From: Carya illinoinensis
Lineage: Eukaryota; Streptophyta; Magnoliopsida; Fagales; Juglandaceae
Reading direction: 5' to 3'
DNA length: 64,000 nucleotides
Assembly (NCBI RefSeq): GCF_018687715.1
Contig: NC_056766.1
Location: 28,899,433-28,963,432 of the forward strand
The notes under the pieces are model-generated. The model saw only the letters and a program-made list of their open reading frames with translations, was not told the origin of the DNA and made no database searches. Of the stretch, positions 10,839-21,670 are shown one piece after another. Position 1 is the stretch's first letter; every line of letters begins with the position of its first letter. A program made the position numbers and the translations under genes.

Positions 10839-13800
10839 GTTAGTGATCATGTCATTTGTGTTTTGAACAATCTCTGATAAAAATTCTAGTTAAATGAGTT
10901 AAGTACTGCACCTTTTCATATGATCAGCATATGTCTCTATGAGAATTCTTTTTGCCTACAAGTTCTAGTTTTAGCGAATGGGGTCTTTTGTTTTGGATAA
11001 ATTGGATGAGCAAGTGATTATTGCTTATGGATTACAGATTGAGTGCGAGCCAGAGTATTTGATGGGCGAGTTTGATCAAAACCCAGATATTGATGAGAAA
11101 CCACCAATTCCACTCCGTGATGCACTTGAGAAGATGAAGCCGTTCTTGATGGCATATGAGGGCATTCAGAGTCAAGAAGATTGGGAGGTAAGATTTTATG
11201 GGTCATATGTTATTCAACATTGCTGCTAATTTTCTAGCTCCTTTGCAATCTTGTTCAATTGAATTTTGATGCTTAAGGAATTAAAATATGGTGTGATCAT
11301 TGAACTTATTCATTTGGTAATGTTGTTGCTTTGTGCCCATCACGAACATAATTTTTCTTAAATGTCCACAAGCCATCTAGCTGGCTTCCATGTATTCTTC
11401 TGTTTGGTCGATAACTACTGGACTCTATATAAATTCTTTTTAAAAATGTTCACGAGCCATCCACCTGTTCTTTTGTTGGACACAAGGGACTGGCACTAAT
11501 CCCTTGTCGGTGTTGTTCCCTATATGATAGAGTGCATAATGAAGTCGGGTTATTAGAGAAGGGCAGACTTGTCACCTATCTAAAAGAGAAAAAAGGGGGG
11601 GGGGGGGGGGGGGGGGGGGGTATCAGGCTGTTTTTCTATGATTTGGGGGTTTTCCATTTAGTGCTTGATTTTTCAGGCTTTTTATTTGTTGAATCTGGTC
11701 CCCAAGAGGATTATGTAACCTTGGATGTTTTAAAATTTATCCTCTTTAAATGATGTCCCTGATCATATGGCGATTTCTTTTTGTACATGGCCCTTGACGG
11801 TTGTCTCTATCCTTTTATAGGTGACTCAGTTACCTTATTCTTTGAACTCATTGGTAGGTAGGTGATTACCTACAAGATCTTTATTGTCCTCAGCTATCAT
11901 ATAGGAAACAAGGGATGATAATGAAGTCCAAACTTTGCAAAAGTAAGAACTTGGGTCCTAATTTGATAATGGGTTTAAACTCAGCTCGTCCAAGAAAATT
12001 TTCCTTTTGTTTGTATTTGTTTCTACTTAAAAATATTATTTGATGAGAGTGTTTCATGAATGGTTGGTAGACATGGGTAGACTAGTTGAAACTGATAGAG
12101 TGGTGGGGGGGAAGGTATCGGGCTGTTTTTCAATGATTTGGAGGTTTTTCCTTTGAGTAATTAATATAAAGTTTCAATACTTCAAAAAAACATGAATATA
12201 AAGTTTCAGGCTATTTGTTACAGCCGATATTGTGACATTCTGTGTCAAGTTTGAGGCTTTTTGTTTGTTGTATTTGGTACCCAAGAGAATCAATCATTCA
12301 TGTAACCTAGGACACTTAAAAATCTATCTTCTTTGGATGATGCCCCTAATTTTATGGCAATATCTTTTGGTACTTGGCCTCTGACAGTGTTTGTATTGTT
12401 TTATAGATGACTGAGTGACCTTATTTTTTGTGCTAATTGTTATGTGATTGCCTAGAAGATGGATATTATCTCTGCTCTCATATAGGACTCAAGCGATGCT
12501 ATCAAAGTAGCATTTTCAGCCCGCATTTCTTAAAGCTTGCTGAATTCTACTACATTCATTCTTTGAAAAATTATACTTAAATCCTAGGGGAGTTCAAGCT
12601 GTAGCAAGACCAAAGGGAGGGTGGCAGCAGTAAATTATGAAGCCTAAGATCATAAGTTGGCTTGTCTTAGGGTTGAATGATGCTAACAATCGCCTTCGGA
12701 TAAAATATCTGATTCGCTTTTGGAAGGCTAAAATTGTTTGCTTGCAGGAAACTAAAATGAAGTTTATTTCGAGAAGGACCATTTGTAGTGTGTGGGGATG
12801 TGAACTTGTAGATGGGACATATCTAGCCTCTAAGGTGGCTTCGCGTGGAATTGCAGGCATGTGAGATAGAAGAGTGGTGGAAAACATTGATGAGTGCATT
12901 GGGGATTTCAATGTGGCTTCTTCTTTTCAATCTGTGTAAGATGGCTTCATGTGGAATTTTGCTGCTGTTTACGGACCAAATCTGAATAGGGAAAGATGCC
13001 TCTCATAACGGGGTATCACACATTGTGCTCATCCCCAAGAAATCTGGGGCTTTGGGTACTAAGGAGTATTGCTTTATCAATCTTGTAAATGGGGTGTAGT
13101 TCTTGCTAGCCGACTAAGTGAGGTATTGGGGATGATTGTGTCGAAGCGTCAAATGCTTTTGTCTGAGGCCAGGAATCCTAGATTTGGTACTCATTGCAAA
13201 TGAATGCTTGGATAGTTGATTAAGATATAGTGAAATGAGTAATTTATGCAAATTGGATTTGGAAAGGTGACCATGTCAATTGGGGACTCCTACATTACTT
13301 ATTAGGTAGATGTGGATTTGGGGCAAGGTGGAGTTCTTGGCTTATGCATTGCCTATCCACGGTTTGATTGCCAATTTTGGTGAGTGGCCCTCTAGTTGGC
13401 TATTTGACAATTCCAGAAGCCCGAGACAATGTGATCCTTTTGTCTCCTTTATTATTTTTCATCGTAATGGAAGACTTCAATAGAATGTTTGTTGGTTAAT
13501 TGGAGGTGGTTTTTTTTTTTTTTGGGGAGGGGAAGAGGGGGGGAGACACTAAGTAGGACATTCCCTGTATCTCACTTATTGTTTGCAAATGATATATTGA
13601 TATTTTGCGAGTTAAATCAAATCCAGTCCTTAAGGGCACTCCTATGTTTTGAATTCGTTTGTTATCTAAAAGTCAACTTCTCTTAGTCAGAAATAGTCTC
13701 GGTGGGAAATGTTAGCCACAAGCAGTGTTTGGCTAGAACTTTGGGATGCGAGGTAGGTTCTTTGCCTATGAAGTACCTTGGCCTTCACTTGGGTGCCCCT

Positions 13801-16800
13801 TTGAAGGGCCAAGTCAATTTGGGATGATATAATTGACAAAATTGTGGCAGGATTATAGTTATCAAAAGTTGGTCAAACCAGCTTAATCAAGAGTACTCTC
13901 GCAAACTTGCCCACATACTTTTCATCTTTGGTCCCTCTTCCGGGTGGTGTTGTGAGTTGTATTGAGAAGCTTCAGTGTGATATCATTTGGAGTAGACTGG
14001 GTGAAAGTTCAAACTTCACCTGGTCAGTTAGGGGAATGTATGTTCTCTCTGATTTCATGTGGTTGTTATTGCAATTTGAAGCCTGAGAATGTTCAATTGG
14101 GCCCTACTTGGGAGCTGTTTATAGTGTTATGACCATTAGAGGGAGGCCTTGTGGAAGATGATAATTGACTCCAAATACGGTTGTGCTTGGGGGGTGTTTG
14201 ATGAAGGTTGAAGGTGCTTATGAACTTGGCCTGTAGAAAAACATTTGGAGGGGATGGGTGATCTTTTCATGATACACTAGATTTAATTGACCTCCAAGAA
14301 GCGAGATGAGAGGATTTAAGAAGTGTAGGCTGTTGGTTTTTGAAGAACCTTAATATTTAGCTCCATATCCTACATTGGTCTTTAAACTTGTAGCCTATAT
14401 ATTTTTTTTACGCATGTTAGACTTGCAATTTACAATATTTTGCCAAGTTGATAGTCTTTGGGCCTGTAGATATTGGTTGTAGTTGGTTGGGTTAAGATGT
14501 ATGATATTATAATATGAATTTGACCATGAGAAAAGGTTGGACTAAATTTTGAAAATGGCTTTCTTTCTTTACTCTCTTTTTCCACCCATCTTTCCCTCCT
14601 CAAAACACCGAAAGGAAAGGAAGTTTACAGATATGTTATAGAGTTCTAATTTGTAATGAATGAAGTTGAGGTACTTGAATTTGTACTAGAGCACTACCCT
14701 GGATGAACATCTATCAATATCTATGCGGCTTTTTAAACTACCTAAAATTTTAGTTGAGAGGTGAATGGGAACACCTAATAGCTATGGTTAATTTGTGTCC
14801 AGTAGATTTGTCAGTGACCTTAGATATTGAAGGTCACGACTTTAGCATTCAAGTTCAGAAGGGCAGATTCTTTGCTGATTTATTTATTTATTTATGATAA
14901 GTAAGAAAAGGATTATTTGCTGATTTATTATATAATCGAAGCAGGAAGGCGGATTCATTTTAGAGTTGTGGAATGTGGTGCGAGTGCATCTCATGTGGAC
15001 CTCCCAAACTGGCTGAGGCATGAATGAAAGAAGGCTCTCTCCCTCTTTCTCTCTAACGGAGCAAAACCGAAGCGCATGCCTTCCAGCCAAGAACTTCATT
15101 GGGGGCAGAGGGAGGAGCTTCCTCCCTCTCCTCCTCACCGACCTCAATTTCCTGCAAACCTTTGTCCTTCCTCTGGACTTTTTGTTTGGTTGCATATTTA
15201 GTAGGGATGTAAGAAAAAACCGGTAAATTGACTGAACCAAACTGGTTGGTTTCGGTTCCTTGGCCCGAAAATTTTTAAAAACCAGTTCGGTCCCAATTCT
15301 CTTGATTTCGGAACCAAATTGAACCGAATGTACCGAAATATATATTTTTTAAAGTTTTATATTATATATATTATATGCAATATATATTATACATATTATA
15401 ATATTAGTATAACATGAAATTTTAATTTTATTATGTATGTTTCCTTTATATAAAATTACTCTTAAACATAAATGTTAATTTTAAGTTATTATTTATCCTT
15501 ACATATTAAGTCACATACTTACATATATATGGTATATGGTATAAATATATATATATATATTTATAAGTAAATTTTTATACATTTTGAAGTGACTTACATA
15601 TTAAGTTACATACTAACTTACACACTTACATTTTCTAATAATTTACTTGACAAGTAACATATATGTGTGTGTGTGTGTGTGTGTATTGTAGTGACTTAGT
15701 ACATAAGGGATAATATTTATCAAACCTATCATATGTAGTAAATAACAGATATTAGTATATTATATAGTACTTGTTAATTAGATGATGTGCAATATATTTT
15801 GAGTTTAAAATAATGTTTTGGGCTCTAAAACTCATATTTGGGCTAAAAGAATTATTCATTTGGGTTAGAAAACCCAACCAGCCCAACAAAATAGCCTAAA
15901 CCTGAATCACCTCGTAAAACCGAACCAGACTGAAGCACTGAAAATTCTGGTACCCTAGGTTAACTGGTTGGTTTCGGTTCACAGAATCTCAAAACCAACT
16001 TAAGCTAGATCCATATGAGGTGTGTGATGCATAGCTAAAAAAACACCAGTCACTATCTGAATGACTAAACAAATACCAGCTAACGGACTGAACCCCCACC
16101 AATAACTAAGATTGCCTAGGGTTTGATTATCTATCAAATGTTGGTTAAGTGCGGAGGATATAGGTTGTTTAAGAAGAGAGAATCATTGGTTTCTTATAGT
16201 CATTTCTCTTTCCTATCGTGAGAACTCTTGTTCCCCCACCTTTTTAGCATTCAGGGGCCTACTTAAAAAAAAATATATATATAATTAATATATATTATGT
16301 ACCCTTTCTTCCAACTCTGAAAGATGGAGGGGGTATACAGCGAAAGAAGCGTTAGTCGTCCCCCACTCCCGTCCCGAGGCGCTAAGGGGCTCTTGTTTTT
16401 TGAACAGATGACAGTGTTTTGCTGACTCCACAAATCAAGCTTTTGTTGCAACATGCTATGTTTTCTCCCCCATTGCTAGTAGGTTGATGGGTTGCACGCC
16501 CGACACACATGTTTTGGCCTTTTGTGTCCATAACTCAAAATAGGTGACCTAACAGCCACTGCCTGACTAAATGTACCTATAGTCACTAGATTCATATTGG
16601 TAACTGAGGAGTAAGCAATGATCTTCTTAAGATCGATCTGTCTTGAAGTGGTCAAGGAAGTATATATTATAGCAATCGTGCTTAGGGTATAAATGAAAGG
16701 AGTGGAACAAAGTGTCACTTCGGGAAAGATGGGTATTGAAAATCTTAAAAACCCATGGGTTCCCAATTTTGAAGGAATTCCTGCCAAGATGATGGATCCT

Positions 16801-19800
16801 ACCATAGGTGTCTCTACATGAGTTTCGGGTAACCAAATGTGAACTCGTACCATAGGCACTTAAACGGCGAAATAGCTGAAAGAAGAAATCCATAGAAAGA
16901 TTTGGTGCCGCTCACTAAATTCTGTAGTTAATAAAATTTGTAAATCGGTGGTTCTTGTTTGGACAAGAATCAACAGAATAGCTAATAGCATAAAAACAAA
17001 TCCAAGTATAAAGGAAAAACTGATATGGTTTTTGCCTTGATCTTTCTTTGTCTCGAACCCCATACCCCTATAATAATGGTAGAGTAAGGGGTGGCCCCAA
17101 AGTGGAATTGACTGGTCGTGGTTGGTTGAAGCTCTAGTAGGTAGCCACTCCCTTCTTAGGGAACCGTATGGTATGAGTGCATTTGGGAACACTAGTATTC
17201 TCAGATATTTCCTTCTCAAACATCACTTATACACAAAATATTTTTCAATTTCAAATATTCAACTTCTTCATTTAATCATTACCTAATCATTAAAATTTTC
17301 CAAACTCCCAAACAAAACAAAAAAAAAAAAAAACAATACAATTTTTCAAATTTCAAAACAAAACTAATATTAAAAAATTATATTCAAACAATTTTTAACT
17401 TTATAATATTTTTATTCAACCTTTTCTCTATCATTTTCCAAATACCAATAAAATATCTTTACTCAAACCTTTTCATTACTATTCACAGATATTCTAAGTA
17501 TCCAAACAAGCCCTTAGACCGATTTGGTTCACCAGTACGTCCAAAATCGGACCGAATCTATTACACCCCAAATATTTGGGCGTTTTTCTTTTTTTTTTTA
17601 AACTTTTGTAGGAAGATGCTTGTAGTCTCCATCTGTTGCCTTCTGACCCCCACCAGCCACCACACGCCTACTTTATCCATTCCTCTTGCCGTATGAATCT
17701 CAATGACCCTTGTTGCATCCTCAAATGATGAACGTGTGATCCACAAATGTGGATCTCAAAGGCGGTGTTTGTGGATCCGCTCCATCATTTCCTCCTGTCA
17801 AAATCCACAAGCCACCACCCCTTTTCGGCTCGAGCACCTGTCGCATGCTTGCCCAACTGTTTTGTCTCTTCGTTGCCTTGCCAACCAACGACCCCCTACC
17901 CACCCACACGTACCGTCGCCTGAAACTCTCTAGAATAACCGCTTGCAGCCACCTGTTCTTCCAAACACAAAGTCTCACTTGGGCATTTGATTTTTGTTTT
18001 AGGGAAATTTGGTTAGTATCCCTGGTGCTTTGCCCTGTTTCAGATTTGCCCCATGTGCAAAATTTTGAAGACAACACCTTATGCTATGACAAACTTGAAA
18101 TATGGTCCCTTCCGTCTCAAATTCCACTGACTTCATGGAAAGTTCTAATTTTTTTTAAATATACCCATATTTTTATAATTTTTAATTTTAATAGATAGGG
18201 AAGCCATCCCCGCCAGCCACCATAGGGGCACGAATCTGACCTCCTCATGCTGGCCCAAGCCTCGATGCCACCATGGGGGGCTAGATTCAGCCACCCAGTG
18301 GTGGCCCAGATCTTGACCATCCAGTGGGTGGAGGGTGGCCAAACCACATGGCTTGGCAGGGCAGGGGAGATCCCCTCCCCACCTGCCTTTTTTTTAAAAA
18401 AAAATTATTATATTTAAATTAAAACTGTTTTTTAAAAAATTTACCCTTTGTTTAAAAAAAGAGGTTTCCATGTCGAAGTCTTGCATGCTTCCATGTGTAT
18501 TCCGTTAATATTGATGGAAAAAATTTGTAGCATGGGGACCAAATTTCTAGTCTATCGTAGCACATGGGGTAATTCGTCAAACAAATTCCATGAATCTCAA
18601 AAGTGGCAAAGCAGAAGTGGTCAATGGTGAATTTCCCTTTATTTTGTCGCTTTGTTTGGAAGCTTGATCTACCATCACTTGTAAATAAATAAAAAAAGGC
18701 TCGATATACCAAGATCATCAAAGTGTCTAGCTTCTCCATCACTTTGCGAGAACATGTTTTTTCTTTTGGTGGGAAGTGGCTTTTGTCCACCCACCCTATC
18801 CGGGACTACACAGATGTGGGATTGGCGATCTTCAACTATTGTCTCGATCTAGTCAAAGTCAGTGCTCACCCTCCTATTGCGAGAAGCACCTGCAATAGAT
18901 TATTTAAAGCAATCCAACCAATGGATTGCTACAACAATTGCCATAACGGTGACCAACTATGGGACCGAATCAATCATTTGATACCATTTCCTGATTTTTT
19001 TTTTTACTTCTTGCACTGTATCTAGTGTTTTGTTGGAATCGTCGGGGAAGTTCAGCCATCCTAATGTACTTCCCTTTTTGTTAATAATGAAATTATTTTG
19101 CTCCAAAATTAAAAGAAGGGGCTGACTTCCCGTTGATAGACTTGTGTCATTGAGATCATGGTTTGTTTGGATGTGAGGATGGCAATTATTGTTTGTCTTT
19201 TGTTGGATTTTCTACACTTGTATTTTAAGTTCAGGGAATACATTAGCATGCAGCCTGTGAAGTTATGTTGTTTTTTTCTGTTTATTTTTCCAGTATAGTT
19301 TATTTACTCATCCAAATATCGATAGGGAAGTTATAATGCTTGGTATGGCATTATCTTCAGATTACAAAATGTCATCATCAGACATTTAACATTATTGCTT
19401 ATATGCTATTTGATTTAAGGGAATTATTTAATGCGCTTTGAAATTTTCATACTTTGGTGGGAATTATAGTACAACACCTGTGAACTGTGCAATTAGTTCC
19501 TTTTTATATATATTAAAAAATGTATCCAGCTCTTTTCTTTCTTTATCTTTTTGACCTTTCTCATTTTATTAGGAAATCATGAAAGAGACAATGGAGAGAG
19601 TTCCATTGTTGAAAGAGATTGTCGATTACTATAGTGGACCGGATAGGGTAACTGCAAAGCAACAACAAGAAGAGTTAGAAAGGGTTGCAAAATCTGTTCC
19701 TATCAGTGCACCCGATTCTGTAAAGCGGTTTGCTGACCGTGCAGTTATTTCTCTTCAGGTTAGCATTTGGCCTTGGCATCCTGAAGCTCTTGTTATTTCC

Positions 19801-19838
19801 ACAATGTGCATGAGTTTCTCTTTGTAGGGTACTTGCAC

Positions 19839-19884
<46 letters not shown>

Positions 19885-21670
19885 CCAAGGTCTGTTTTAT
19901 CTGTCTATTTGAGTCAAGTTTCTACAAGCAACACATTTATGTGTTATGTTTAATTGTCCCACTGTCTGTTGAAGGGGCTATAGTCGGCATCACTTCGGCA
20001 TCTTTTTACTAACTAGCGTAGTGTATTCCTGCATGGGCAAAACAGTCTAGAGACCTGTGAAAAGGCACATTTTTGGCCCCGTGTCTGCCTTATAGAGTCT
20101 TGGGACAATGAACACCATTTTTTTGCACCTGGACCATTTTTACTTATTCATTCACCACAATTGATCTCATCTGTTCATTTGTTAAGTGAAAGATCTAGTG
20201 ATTGCTTTTCACTTGACATAAAGCAAACTCTTCACTTCCATACTCACACAAAGTATTTACTCCCCAAACTACTGGAAAGTCTCCGGATTCAGACATTGTA
20301 AATGGTGAACTTGGACAATCTTTCTCTTTGACAAGCGTCTAACAGTGTTTTAACTACGATGTCATTTATAATAATATAAGGAAAAGGTGTGACAGATCAT
20401 TCTGTTATGATTGCAAATATGCAGAGACTTATTTTATCCTGCTGCAAGATATAGAGAACATTTTCTTTTGTTTGGCATGACTCCTCTAATACATCGTATC
20501 TGCTAATACTTGTTGCTGGTCCAAATGTCTTGCATCTTAAGTAGGCCGTCAGGGGATGGTTCTAAATCATGATTTGGGTTGGTGGTTACGGACCACTATT
20601 TAAAATTGTTATTCCATTGTAAACGTACATGATAAGATCATAAATGTTGAAAATATCATGAATTTTTAGTGATGCAATTATGTGTGGTTGGAAGTTATCG
20701 GTGTCTAAGGCCAGATCCTGATCCTTAATTCTGCCTTCACCTGTGTTAGATTCTCCTTGAAATTTGTTCATAATGTGTCTTTCAGGTTATTGGCAATGAT
20801 TATTAGTCAGAAAAAGTAAAATTTTATTAATTAGGAGCAACAATTTTTTGATAGGTCTTCTCTCATCTTCTTATTACCCTTGTGCCTACAGAGGGAAAAG
20901 GGAAAAAGATATTAACTGAAAGTCAGTTCTTAAAATATTAGCATGTCAGGCCCAAATTGATGCTTCTTTTATTAATTGCGGCTTGTGTGTCCAATCTATG
21001 TTCTATGTTTGCTTGAGTATCAAAAACATGATCAGGACCATACTTTTTGACATCCGTTTAGTTGCTGAATTGTTCTGATAATGTCAATCAGCAACTTTTT
21101 TATCTATTTTTTTATTGGATAAATAAATTTTGTTAATGGTACAGAATGCCTGCCTTGATCTGGTATGGTCACTGACAATGCCGGAACAAGGCAAGAATTT
21201 AACCGACTTCAAATTACTGCATGTAGCTTGGCAAAGCATTTCATCTTTTATTGCATATATTGTTAATCTAAGAACATTGTAGTTAATCTATTTTAGACTT
21301 TTGTTGGATGGCCATTGTGTTGTTGGAAAATGAAATGCATGCAAATGATAGGTTTTCAATAATAATTTGCAGAAACTGTGATTTTGACGTACTTGCACAT
21401 GAAATTTTTGTATAACTGCAAGTGTAGGCTTTTATGGTCATAATTTTTTCCTTTTGCTTTCCAATTTCAAACAAGCTAATAGGGAAAAGGCAATCCTGAG
21501 CTTACTACATAGAGATGTCTATTTGAACTAGATTTATTTGGAATGTGTTGCTTGGATGTTTGACACCTCAAAAAAATTTTGCAACGCAGAGCAATCCCGG
21601 CTGGGGATTTGACAAGAAATGCCAGTTCATGGATAAGCTTGTGGGGGAGGTTTCTCATCATTACAAATAA
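9843..21670 (+). CDS. Mitochondrial ribosomal protein S24/S35 (mS35)-like, four exons, 470 residues
   Basis: Exons 9843-10838, 11038-11187, 19573-19758 and 21590-21670 join in phase 0 with GT donors and AG acceptors and give 332+50+62+26 residues, ending at TAA 21668-21670. Residues 1-35 are rich in Arg/Ser and free of acidic residues and include FSTSSSS, as expected of a mitochondrial presequence. Residues about 40-115 are Gly/Arg/Pro-rich, and about 234-270 form an RGG-type basic tract. From about 275 the protein becomes an ordered acidic/helical domain with [54 protein letters not shown] and, in exon 4, [17 protein letters not shown] recall this C-terminal block from plant proteins annotated ribosomal protein S24/S35, mitochondrial. 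If right, it is a small-subunit mitoribosome component. The gene model is firm; the name is recalled and less certain. The start is the first ATG with a good context (CAAATGAG). Intron 2 is 8385 bases because of insertions. Confidence 0.75.
11038..11187 (+). CDS. Exon 2 of the mS35-like gene (50 residues)
   Basis: Acceptor TTACAG ends at 11037 and donor GTAAGA starts at 11188. It encodes the block from [12 protein letters not shown] to GIQSQEDWE. Both junctions are in phase 0. The frame is open upstream to 10978, but the conserved block starts at the acceptor. Confidence 0.8.
11595..11620. repeat. Poly-G tract, 26 G
   Basis: An uninterrupted run of 26 G residues following a short A-rich stretch in intron 2. 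It is an error-prone place for sequencing, so its length may not be exact. Confidence 0.9.
11621..12500. repeat. Diverged tandem duplication inside intron 2
   Basis: The segment 11621-11913 matches 12116-12497 in order. Shared landmarks include GGCTGTTTTTC, CCCAAGAG followed by ATGTAACC, a G-A-TGATGCCCCT/TGATGTCCCT pair, TTTTATAG-TGACT and CTCATATAGGA-TCAAG. The second copy has about 90 extra bases after its start. Divergence is considerable, so the duplication is old. Confidence 0.7.
12600..14300 (+). mobile_element. Dead, internally deleted L1-type LINE in intron 2
   Basis: Plus-strand reading. About 12637-12990 is an endonuclease domain start ([30 protein letters not shown], then a VVENIDEC block and AAVYGPNL) with stops. 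At about 13000 it jumps to reverse transcriptase ([34 protein letters not shown]), so the sequence between, including the end of the endonuclease, is gone. RT continues with LDLEKAYDHVNW-like codons near 13255 in a damaged frame, [12 protein letters not shown] at about 13570-13605 (the F-A-N-D form of the usual FADD-type active site), a [12 protein letters not shown] block near 13775 and later C-terminal motifs to about 14290. Many stops and frame shifts; it cannot be active. It has the same orientation as the host gene. Confidence 0.85.
14301..15204. other. Intron 2 sequence, no gene seen
   Basis: AT-rich intronic DNA with no recognisable coding segment. Frames at about 14884-15240 on both strands are short and look like no family I know. 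Confidence 0.5.
15205..16002. repeat. About 800-bp repeat with CGGTT/AACCG-rich ends
   Basis: Both ends are dense in GGTTTCGGTT, AACCGAA and CGGTTC-like motifs. The 18-base word ACTGGTTGGTTTCGGTTC occurs at 15241-15258 and again at 15963-15980 in the same orientation. The middle is extremely AT-rich with a (TG)n microsatellite at about 15664-15684. A related repeat lies at 28241-28720. I know such GGTTCGGTTT-rich sequences as common dispersed plant repeats without being able to name the family. The right edge directly abuts the mitochondrial insert. Confidence 0.6.
16003..16203 (-). pseudogene. cob: Nuclear copy of mitochondrial cob, first about 65 codons
   Basis: Reading the minus strand from the ATG at 16203-16201 gives MTIRNQ, a stop (TGA where cob has CGA), [27 protein letters not shown] and [20 protein letters not shown], which is the start of plant apocytochrome b. 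Identity ends after codons for HMDLA at about 16003, where the GGTT-rich repeat begins. The premature stop and truncation make it non-functional. It is part of a nuclear mitochondrial insertion together with the nad4 piece at 16316-17175. Confidence 0.88.
16264..16315. other. AT-rich join between two mitochondrial pieces
   Basis: An A run followed by alternating TA and ATTAATATATATT sequence lies between the cob upstream segment and the nad4 intron segment. It does not look mitochondrial and may be filler DNA made when two organelle fragments were joined, or a later microsatellite expansion. Confidence 0.4.
16316..17175 (-). pseudogene. nad4: Nuclear copy of mitochondrial nad4: exon 2 with flanking group II intron sequence
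   Basis: On the minus strand, about 17080-16566 reads as NADH dehydrogenase subunit 4: [84 protein letters not shown] and LVTIG. A frame shift separates the first two motifs, and another lies between SSFSYFAV and VPMV. Below 16566 identity to the protein stops, and the sequence looks like the start of a group II intron; upstream (17100-17175) a domain V-like GTACGGTTCC-type segment with conserved neighbours suggests the end of the previous intron. Serine codons stand at places where the mature protein has Leu or Phe through RNA editing (TSRQIDL, LCSTPF), so the source was mitochondrial DNA and not cDNA. Confidence 0.88.
17178..17515. mobile_element. MITE, about 338 bp, next to the mitochondrial insert
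   Basis: The left end CATTTGGGAACACTAGTATT and the right end (complement of AGTATCCAAACAAGCC preceded by ATATTCTA) form an imperfect inverted repeat. The interior has TTTCAAATTTCAAAAC and TTTTTCAACTT-like motifs of the same MITE superfamily style as 9239-9445. It begins within a few bases of the end of nad4-like sequence, so it was inserted at, or forms, the edge of the insert. Confidence 0.55.
17516..19572. other. Remainder of intron 2, repeat-like DNA
   Basis: Includes short-range GC-rich stretches (17600-17940 and 18200-18390) unlike the AT-rich intron, the latter with repeated CAGCCACC, GTGGCC and CACCATGGGG motifs. Segments 18000-18130 and 18480-18640 share paragraphs such as a GCTATGACAAACTTGAAATATGG-like and TAGTCTATCGTAGCAC phrase in opposite orientation, suggesting remnants of one repeat. 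No protein family is recognisable. The branch site and acceptor of exon 3 lie at the right end (TTTTATTAG to 19572). Confidence 0.4.
19573..19758 (+). CDS. Exon 3 of the mS35-like gene (62 residues)
   Basis: Acceptor TTATTAG ends at 19572 and donor GTTAGC starts at 19759. It encodes [20 protein letters not shown] to DRAVISLQ in phase 0, continuing directly from the DWE at the end of exon 2. Confidence 0.85.
19840..19882. repeat. Compound (CT)n(AT)n microsatellite in intron 3
   Basis: CT repeats pass directly into an AT run at about 19862. It has no coding meaning; the 68-residue open frame over it is repeat-derived. Confidence 0.9.
21590..21670 (+). CDS. Exon 4 (terminal) of the mS35-like gene (26 residues and stop)
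   Basis: Acceptor CAACGCAG ends at 21589. It encodes [20 protein letters not shown] and VSHHYK before TAA. This short exon is easy to miss because it lies 1.8 kb beyond exon 3, but its NPGWGFDKK motif is the most conserved part of the family as I recall it. Confidence 0.82.
   Translation, partial: SNPGWGFDKKCQFMDKLVGEVSHHYK

Noticed and set aside
10839..10877. End of the 344-codon open frame as the protein C terminus
   Set aside because: The extra 12 codons are intron 1; a GT donor at 10839 joins in phase to the conserved exon 2.
16476..17219. Functional nad4 gene in the nucleus
   Set aside because: Frame shifts, intron sequence at both sides, no targeting sequence and no edited codons; it is an inert mitochondrial insert.
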